NCBI GenBank assembly: GCA_013696665.1
Contig: JACCYC010000184.1
Location: 1 to 11,322, forward strand
From: Burkholderiaceae bacterium
GTDB lineage: Bacteria > Pseudomonadota > Gammaproteobacteria > Burkholderiales > Burkholderiaceae_F
Length of the DNA stretch: 11,322 bases
Direction: 5' to 3'
Shown here: positions 7,120 through 11,322 of the stretch, piece by piece
Layout of the letters: the number at the start of each line of letters is the position of its first letter
Position numbering within the stretch: the first letter of the stretch is position 1
Notes under the pieces: generated by a model
What the model saw: only the letters and a program-made list of their open reading frames with translations
Told to the model about the DNA's origin: nothing
The model's database searches: none
Position numbers and translations under genes: made by a program

Positions 7120-8328
7120 CTAGTTAATCGGTGGCGCATCTAGCGCGCGACAATCGGCGCTCCGCCAGCCAACCTCAATCTGGTCCCCAGCAGCGATGCT
7201 GAGCTCACCGCGTGAGTTGGGAACCTTTATCAGAAAGTCACTGCTGCCGGAGACACGTAGTCGAGCCCGGGTGTGGTCTCCGTGATAGATCAGCTCCTCA
7301 ACGCGCGCTGCGAGGATGGTGTTGCATTGTCCTTCGGCGGGGTGCAACACCACCCGCTCGGGCCTAATCGAAAGCGTGGTACTCGACCCAACAGGGCCGA
7401 TATTGATTGCCATCGCCTCGACGACGTGGCCGTCAGCGATCTCTACCGTGCAGTGTCCTTCGCTGTTTATCGCGCGAAGCACGCCGATGAGCCGGTTGCT
7501 CTCGCCGATGAATTGCGCCACGAATGCATTCTGAGGTCGGTCGTAAAGATCAGCCGGTGTTGCAAGCTGCTGGATCGAGCCGTCCTTTAAAACGGCAATT
7601 CGATCCGACATGGTCAGCGCTTCGGTCTGGTCGTGGGTAACGTAGACAACGGTTAGCCCCAAATGCCGCTGGATGTGTTTGATCTCGATCTGCAACTGTT
7701 CGCGAAGCTGCTTGTCTAGCGCGCCTAACGGCTCGTCCATCAGCACAAGAATTGGATCGAAGATCAAAGCGCGGGCAAGGGCGATTCGTTGTTGCTGCCC
7801 GCCGGACAACTCTGTCGGGCGGCGCTGAGCGAATCCTTGCAGCTGAACCAGCTCAAGCGCGCGTGCGACGCGGTCAGCAATCTCCGCTTGCGATTTCTTT
7901 CTGACCGAAAGTGGAAAGGACAAATTCTCCGCCACGGTCATGTGGGGAAACAGAGCATAATTTTGAAACACTACCCCGATGTTCCGGCGATAGTGCGGAA
8001 CGCGAAGAAGCGATTTGCCTCGTAGCCGAATCTCTCCCGCAGTCGGAACCTCGAATCCGGCAAGCATCATCAGGGCTGTCGACTTGCCCGATCCGGACGG
8101 ACCTAGCAGCGTCAAGAATTCTCCCTGCAAGATCGACAGGTTAAGATTTTCAAGGGCGAGATTTTCGCCGTCGTAAGTTTTTTGAATGTTCTCGAACTCG
8201 ACGAAGGCGGGTGTCGAATCCTTGTGAGCCGCCCCACCAAGCTCGACGCCGGCGGCGAGCCCGGCTTCGGCGCGGCGCATCGGCGGCCTGCCGGGAACGC
8301 CCTCGGTTTGCACCGCGACCTGCAGCAT
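7120..8328 (-). CDS. ABC transporter ATP-binding protein, PotA-like
   Basis: A 402-residue ATPase that powers the importer. All nucleotide-binding motifs are intact: Walker A GPSGSGKST (76-84), Q-loop Q122 in FQNYALFP, signature LSGGQQQR (174-181), Walker B ILVLMDEP (193-200) and H-loop H232 in VTHD. Residues about 285-395 form the C-terminal TOBE-type domain common to PotA/MalK-like proteins (SIRPERV, followed by VEELIYHGDHTRARL). The first 40 residues before FVEFENIQKTY have no counterpart in the family and are Ala/Gly/Arg-rich, so the true start may be internal. M17 (8280) is one option; neither ATG has a clear ribosome site. ATG 8328 lies 12 bases after the aminotransferase stop, which suits operon spacing. 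Function is firm; the start is uncertain. Confidence 0.93.
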   Translation of the reverse strand: MLQVAVQTEGVPGRPPMRRAEAGLAAGVELGGAAHKDSTPAFVEFENIQKTYDGENLALENLNLSILQGEFLTLLGPSGSGKSTALMMLAGFEVPTAGEIRLRGKSLLRVPHYRRNIGVVFQNYALFPHMTVAENLSFPLSVRKKSQAEIADRVARALELVQLQGFAQRRPTELSGGQQQRIALARALIFDPILVLMDEPLGALDKQLREQLQIEIKHIQRHLGLTVVYVTHDQTEALTMSDRIAVLKDGSIQQLATPADLYDRPQNAFVAQFIGESNRLIGVLRAINSEGHCTVEIADGHVVEAMAINIGPVGSSTTLSIRPERVVLHPAEGQCNTILAARVEELIYHGDHTRARLRVSGSSDFLIKVPNSRGELSIAAGDQIEVGWRSADCRALDAPPIN

Positions 8329-8340
8329 GCAGCGGCTCGA

Positions 8341-9597
8341 CTACGCGGTTGTGGAATTCGAATGCGCTACCAAACGCTCGCTCGGAGCGCTGGCTGGAGT
8401 GATGTTGCAGCGGCGCAGCGCCGCGGCAAGCCGCCGGATCCCTTCGTCGATCTCATCAAGTGAAGAATGGCTGTAAGCGAGCCGCATGTGGTTTTTCGGG
8501 GGACCTTCGCTGTGCAGCGTTCCCGGACCTGATACAGCGTAAAACTTGCTTCCGGCGAGCACCGTTACCCCGGCTTCGGCTGCGAATTTAGCTAGTTCAT
8601 CCGCATCGATGTGGTGAGGAAGCGTGAGCCACACGTAGTAACCCCCGTGAGGTACGACGACAGCAGCATCCGGCAGATCGCGCCGAAGCGCTGCCACCAT
8701 GCGGTCGCGATGAAGCCGGTAAGTGCGCTGCACGTTTTCGGTATGGGCAGGAAAGTGTCCGGCTTTGCACCATTCGACAATGATTCGTTGCACGAGAGGC
8801 GAAGTTCCGCCGTCAGCCTTGAGTTGCATCATGCGGGCGAGGAGTTCCCGCTTGCCTGCGATCCAGCCGATTCGCAACCCTGGCGCCATCAGCTTCGAGA
8901 ATGTGCCTAGGTGGAAGACGTTGTTGGTTCGGTCGAGCGCCTTCAGCGAAGGCTCGGAGCTGCCTTCGAAGCGAACTTTTCTATAGGGGCTGTCCTCGAT
9001 GACGTACATACCGTACCGAGATGCGAGCTCGAGCAACGCTTCGCGCCGGCGGCGCGACATGGTAATACCGGTGGGATTATGAAAATCCGGAACGTTGTAG
9101 ACGAATTTCGGAGCCTTGTGTCCCTGTTGCTTGAACCGTTTCAGAGTTGTCTCAAGTTGACCAGTGTCCAGTCCCTCCGCGTCCTGGCCGACCTCCACAA
9201 AGTTGACATCGAAACTGCGGAAGATGGGAATGGATGTGAAGTAGGTGGGCGCGGTCACGACAATCGAATCGCCCTCGTCGAGCAGCAACCGGCAGAGCAG
9301 ATCAATGCCCTGTTTGGCGCCGTTGGTAACCATAATCTCATCGGGTGAAACATCGGCGCCGTCCTCTTTCATACTTTCGGCAATCCATTCCCGCAGCTCG
9401 AGCAAACCTGGTCTGCTGCCATATTGCAGCGTCTCCTCGCGATGGGTCGTGAGCGCTTTGTCGGCTGCAGCTGTGAGATCGGGGAAGAGGGCAGGGAAAC
9501 CGTGGCCGGAGTCGAAGGGAATCGTGGGCCCGTGCGCAACAGCTGGGATGTTGGCCGCTAAGCGCGCGGCACGGCGGGCTAGAGAAACCTGCTCCAT
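8341..9597 (-). CDS. PLP-dependent aminotransferase, fold type I (LysN/2-aminoadipate or MocR-C-terminal-like)
   Basis: A 418-residue class I/II aminotransferase, first gene of the operon. In ATG 9597 numbering the PLP site is complete: Schiff-base lysine K235 in GTFSKLMAPGLRIGW, N174 in PDFHNPTG, D202 and Y205 in EDSPYRKV, and R372 in HMRLAYSH for the substrate carboxylate. The sequence style (LQYGSRPGLLELREW, NGAKQGIDLL) resembles the 2-aminoadipate aminotransferase/LysN group and the catalytic half of MocR regulators. No DNA-binding half is present, so it is a free-standing enzyme. Start: ATG 9597 has AAGGA 8 bases upstream and lies about 26 bases after the predicted transcription start. 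An in-frame ATG at 9618 would add 7 residues but would be almost leaderless. It probably transaminates the imported compound or its deacylated product; the amino donor and acceptor are not predictable. Confidence 0.92.
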   Translation of the reverse strand: MEQVSLARRAARLAANIPAVAHGPTIPFDSGHGFPALFPDLTAAADKALTTHREETLQYGSRPGLLELREWIAESMKEDGADVSPDEIMVTNGAKQGIDLLCRLLLDEGDSIVVTAPTYFTSIPIFRSFDVNFVEVGQDAEGLDTGQLETTLKRFKQQGHKAPKFVYNVPDFHNPTGITMSRRRREALLELASRYGMYVIEDSPYRKVRFEGSSEPSLKALDRTNNVFHLGTFSKLMAPGLRIGWIAGKRELLARMMQLKADGGTSPLVQRIIVEWCKAGHFPAHTENVQRTYRLHRDRMVAALRRDLPDAAVVVPHGGYYVWLTLPHHIDADELAKFAAEAGVTVLAGSKFYAVSGPGTLHSEGPPKNHMRLAYSHSSLDEIDEGIRRLAAALRRCNITPASAPSERLVAHSNSTTA

Positions 9598-9605
9598 CTT
9601 GATCT

Positions 9606-9610
9606 TCCTT
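9606..9610 (-). promoter_or_regulatory. Ribosome binding site deciding the aminotransferase start at 9597
   Basis: Minus-strand AAGGA (9610-9606), inside the longer purine run AGAAGGAAG, is 8 bases before ATG 9597. It favours this start over ATG 9618, which lacks such a site. Confidence 0.55.
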
Positions 9611-9618
9611 CTAAGCAT

Positions 9619-9632
9619 TAGGTCCGTACATA
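9619..9632. promoter_or_regulatory. Imperfect palindrome at the operon transcription start (candidate operator)
   Basis: The plus strand reads TAGGTCCGTACATA, in which 10 of 14 positions are symmetric: TA-N-GT-N-CG-N-AC-N-TA. The GT...AC half-sites recall the GT-N-TA-N-AC form that I associate with HutC-type GntR regulators, but the centre is CG instead of TA. It overlaps the end of the predicted -10 box and the predicted start point, where a bound repressor would block transcription. It also lies within a direct repeat of ATTAG (9617-9621 and 9632-9636). The symmetry is seen; its function is inferred. Confidence 0.35.
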
Positions 9633-9659
9633 TTAGTCGGCGTGAAAGTGGAGTGTCAA
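9630..9659 (-). promoter_or_regulatory. Sigma70-type promoter of the aminotransferase-ABC-deacylase operon
   Basis: On the minus strand a perfect -35 TTGACA (9659-9654) is followed by 18 bases and a -10 TAATAT (9635-9630, 4 of 6 to consensus). Predicted transcription start is near 9623, about 26 bases before ATG 9597. It lies directly upstream of the first operon gene, where a promoter is required. No other convincing promoter was found inside the operon. Confidence 0.6.
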
Positions 9660-9673
9660 TGCCTTGGCTTTGA
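9656..9673. promoter_or_regulatory. Dyad between the two divergent -35 boxes (candidate operator)
   Basis: The plus strand reads TCAATGCC-TT-GGCTTTGA: two 8-base arms with 7 of 8 positions complementary and a 2-base centre. The left arm overlaps the -35 box of the minus-strand operon promoter (9654-9659). The right arm overlaps the candidate -35 of the regulator promoter (9670-9675). A dimeric regulator bound here could control both directions. Location and symmetry are seen; binding by the neighbouring GntR protein is inferred. Confidence 0.42.
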
Positions 9674-9698
9674 TGTATGTGAAAATGTTCGCGATAAC
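9670..9698 (+). promoter_or_regulatory. Candidate promoter of the GntR-family regulator
   Basis: TTGATG (9670-9675, 4 of 6) and GATAAC (9693-9698, 4 of 6) are separated by an ideal 17 bases, placing a transcription start near 9705 and a leader of about 58 bases before ATG 9763. It is weaker than the opposing operon promoter, as usual for an autoregulated repressor. Confidence 0.42.
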
Positions 9699-9762
9699 CA
9701 AAACGGCTGCGTATCGCTCAACGAACGGCCGGTAAGCGCATGCCTCTTGCTAAAAGGTCGAG

Positions 9763-10524
9763 ATGAAGGGAAGCCGGGTCGCGAAGGCGAACGATGCGGA
9801 AGTGGCGGGCTTGCCGCGATACGCGCAGGTCGCAAGTGATCTGATGGAACGGATTGCTGCCGGCGAGTACCCAATTGGTTCGCTTCTACCCAAGGAAGTA
9901 GACCTTTCCGCAAAATATGGGATCAGCCGTCACACCACGCGCGAAGCGTTACGCCGGCTTGACGAGGCGGGCCTGGTCGCGCGCCGTCGTCGAGTTGGAA
10001 CCGAGATTCTGGCCGCGGTCCCGGCGGCAAGCTACCGACAGCCCATCAATTCGATCGACGATCTTCTGCAATACGGTGAGGCAACGGAGATAAAGGTACG
10101 GCGTAAGGCGCGCGTCAAGTGCAACTCCGCGCTAGCCAAAATGCTTGGCTGCGAGAAAGGGCGCGAATGGTTTCGTGTCGAAACGATCCGCACCCGACCT
10201 GGTGAACCGAGGCCTATCTGCCACACCACCGTTTATCTCAACTGCGAACTCGACGGTATCGACCGCCGTATTGGAGCGCTTGCCGGTCCGATCTCCGCAA
10301 TGATCGAAACTATCTATGGGCTGCGGATAACCGAGATCGAGCAAAGCGTTCAGGCCGTTTCCCTTAACACTGCTAGCGCTAAGCGCTTGCGTGTTGAACC
10401 GGGATCCCCCGCTCTGCAGGCCATTCGCCGCTACTACGACGCGACCAAGCGACTCATCGAACTCGCCATTGCCGTCCATCCCGGTGAGCGTTTCGTCTAT
10501 GTCACGCGCCTCCGGCGCCAATAA
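9763..10524 (+). CDS. GntR-family transcriptional regulator with UTRA effector domain (HutC subfamily)
   Basis: A 253-residue regulator. Residues about 17-80 form the GntR winged helix-turn-helix: LPRYAQVASDLMERIAAGEYPIG, then LLPKEVDLSAKYGISRHTTREALRRLDEAGLV and a basic wing (ARRRRVGT). Residues about 105-248 match a UTRA domain, the chorismate-lyase-like fold that binds small ligands in HutC-type regulators; the late ALQAIRRYYD and basic end are consistent. ATG 9763 is supported by AAAGG five bases upstream. It is divergent from the catabolic operon and is the obvious candidate for its control, most likely as a substrate-relieved repressor, with possible autoregulation through the dyad at 9656-9673. 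Some HutC-type proteins activate instead, so the sign of control is uncertain. The ligand is unknown. Confidence 0.92.
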   Translation: MKGSRVAKANDAEVAGLPRYAQVASDLMERIAAGEYPIGSLLPKEVDLSAKYGISRHTTREALRRLDEAGLVARRRRVGTEILAAVPAASYRQPINSIDDLLQYGEATEIKVRRKARVKCNSALAKMLGCEKGREWFRVETIRTRPGEPRPICHTTVYLNCELDGIDRRIGALAGPISAMIETIYGLRITEIEQSVQAVSLNTASAKRLRVEPGSPALQAIRRYYDATKRLIELAIAVHPGERFVYVTRLRRQ

Positions 10525-10550
10525 ACCGGACGCCCCGTTTACTGGATGCG

Positions 10551-10570
10551 GGATATTCGCCGAGAATACC
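10551..10570. terminator. Hairpin between convergent regulator and RidA genes, possible bidirectional terminator
   Basis: GGATATTC and GAATACC can pair over 7 bases with one bulged A, around a 5-base loop (GCCGA). Just upstream, AAACCGG and CCCGTTT (about 10523-10540) form a second imperfect stem. Both sit in the 64-base gap between the convergent stops at 10524 and 10589. There is no proper T-run on either side, so termination is plausible from position but not proven by form. Confidence 0.3.
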
Positions 10571-10588
10571 TGCAGAAATGTCCGCCGA

Positions 10589-10942
10589 TCACTGAGCGGC
10601 AACGATCATGATCTCAACCAGCGTATCTGCTGTGCCGAGTCGCGTTTCCACGCAGGCACGCACCGGCGCATTGTTTGAATCGACCCACTCGATCCAGGCT
10701 TCATCCATTTGAGACTTCAGACGCATGTCCGAGACATAGACCATTGCCGACAAAAGTCGGGATTTATCGGACCCAGCTAATTTCAACAACTCGTCAATTT
10801 TCTTTAATACTTCCTCTGTTTGCGCCTTCATGGTTGCGCCGCGGTTATCCGCAGTGAGGCCCGCGAGATACACAATGCCGTTGTGGGTGACCACGCGGGA
10901 GAGCCGTGAATCGGATTGATAGCGAACAATTTTGGGTTGCAT
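10589..10942 (-). CDS. RidA/YjgF/YER057c/UK114-family protein
   Basis: A 117-residue protein of normal RidA length. RidA enzymes hydrolyse reactive enamine/imine intermediates made by PLP enzymes; some family members have other roles. The C-terminal signature is clear: APVRACVETRLGTADTLVEIMIVAA, with R95 in the position of the conserved arginine and E110 near the family acidic residue. Upstream are VYLAGLTADNRG and QTEEVLKKIDELLKLAGSDKSRLLSAMVYVSDM, typical of the fold. Start ATG 10942 has GAGGA close upstream; the frame is open to an ATG at 11008, but that adds 22 residues with no ribosome site and no family match. It converges on the regulator and is not part of the operon. A link to the aminotransferase is plausible but inferred. 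Confidence 0.88.
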   Translation of the reverse strand: MQPKIVRYQSDSRLSRVVTHNGIVYLAGLTADNRGATMKAQTEEVLKKIDELLKLAGSDKSRLLSAMVYVSDMRLKSQMDEAWIEWVDSNNAPVRACVETRLGTADTLVEIMIVAAQ

Positions 10943-11116
10943 TCTTCCTCGCTTGAGTTGGTGCGGAGAGGGATCGGACTTGGAAATTCCGATTGTCTGA
11001 ACTGTCATGTTCGAGAGCGAGTATGCGACGCTTCCAGCTTGGACCCGCCCCCGCGGCGGTTAGGCATAGGCATTGCTTTCGCCCGCGTCATTGTTGCGAA
11101 TAAGCGCGCTCAATTG

Positions 11117-11322
11117 ATGGCCGACGGACTGCAAAAGTACTGGGCGAAACGCAACTTCGGGATCACCGCCGAACCGAAGGGTGGGCTCACACAGTCTGGC
11201 ACGGCGCTGACCTTCGTCATTCAGAAACACGCGGCGAGCCGCCTGCATTACGACTTCCGCCTTGAGCTTGACGGCACCCTGAAGAGCTGGGCCGTCCCGA
11301 AGGGTCCGAGCCTGGATCCCGC
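11117..11322 (+). CDS. ligD: LigD-type DNA ligase, N-terminal 3'-phosphoesterase domain (partial)
   Basis: The first 68 codons of a gene that runs off the right edge. The sequence carries YWAKRNF near the start, TAEP (17-20), then FVIQKHAASRLHYDFRLE with H38, H44 and D46 as the expected metal-site residues, and ELDGTLKSWAVPKGPSLDP. This is the hallmark N-terminus of the LigD phosphoesterase domain, which trims 3' ends in bacterial non-homologous end joining with Ku. The same domain also occurs as a stand-alone protein, so whether ligase and polymerase domains follow cannot be seen here. Start ATG 11117 is chosen because the family match begins a few residues later; no good ribosome site is visible, and the frame stays open for some distance upstream. 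Unrelated in function to the neighbouring catabolic genes. Confidence 0.85.
   Translation, partial: MADGLQKYWAKRNFGITAEPKGGLTQSGTALTFVIQKHAASRLHYDFRLELDGTLKSWAVPKGPSLDP

Noticed and set aside
9598..9618. Aminotransferase start at ATG 9618
   Set aside because: It would leave almost no leader after the predicted transcription start and lacks a ribosome site, while ATG 9597 has AAGGA at good spacing.
10943..11008. 22-residue N-terminal extension of the RidA protein
   Set aside because: RidA proteins are about 115-130 residues and start near the MQPKIV position; the extension has no ribosome site, while ATG 10942 has GAGGA.
11045..11059. CCGCC/GGCGG hairpin upstream of the LigD start
   Set aside because: Five GC pairs in a GC-rich region with no T-run; too likely by chance to call a terminator or regulatory structure.
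11039..11066. Possible promoter for the LigD gene (TTGGAC with TAGGCA)
   Set aside because: The -10 match is poor and the spacing is 16 bases; not distinguishable from chance.

Overview
The window comes from a GC-rich proteobacterium. The mix of genes (a TctA-type carboxylate permease, a GH1-RmlD fusion, a PotABCD-like ABC importer with a LysN/MocR-type aminotransferase, and a ligase D start) would fit a Burkholderiales genome, or alternatively Rhizobiales. No rRNA, tRNA or phylogenetic marker is present, so this is an impression from protein style rather than an identification. I see no insertion sequence, CRISPR array, RNA gene or attachment site.

Layout. (1) Positions 1-360 (+) hold the C-terminal end of a TctA-family permease, cut by the window edge. 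(2) Positions 361-608 are a relatively AT-rich intergenic stretch leading into a large (+) gene (609-2846) that fuses a glycoside hydrolase family 1-like domain to an RmlD/SDR sugar-nucleotide reductase domain. (3) A tight minus-strand operon of six genes runs from 9597 down to 2888. In order of transcription it encodes a fold-type I PLP aminotransferase, an ABC ATPase, a periplasmic binding protein, two inner-membrane permeases, and an AstE/AspA/DoeB-like zinc deacylase. Gene spacings are 12, 11 and 19 bases, a 1-base overlap, and 6 bases. (4) A divergent GntR/HutC-type (UTRA) regulator lies at 9763-10524 (+), separated from the operon by a control region with back-to-back promoter candidates and two dyad elements. 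(5) A RidA-family gene (10589-10942, -) converges on the regulator. (6) From 11117 (+) the window holds the start of an LigD-type 3'-phosphoesterase/ligase gene, cut by the right edge.

How the genes may work together. The operon looks like a self-contained uptake and degradation system. A binding protein and importer of the spermidine/putrescine superfamily would capture a small, probably nitrogenous compound. The deacylase would remove an acyl group and the aminotransferase would remove the exposed amino group. The regulator would sense the substrate or a product through its UTRA domain. RidA could clear reactive enamine/imine intermediates, although it is not in the operon. The substrate cannot be read from the sequence. 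An N-acylated amino acid or diamine is the working hypothesis, and this cassette together with its control region is the most interesting part of the window.
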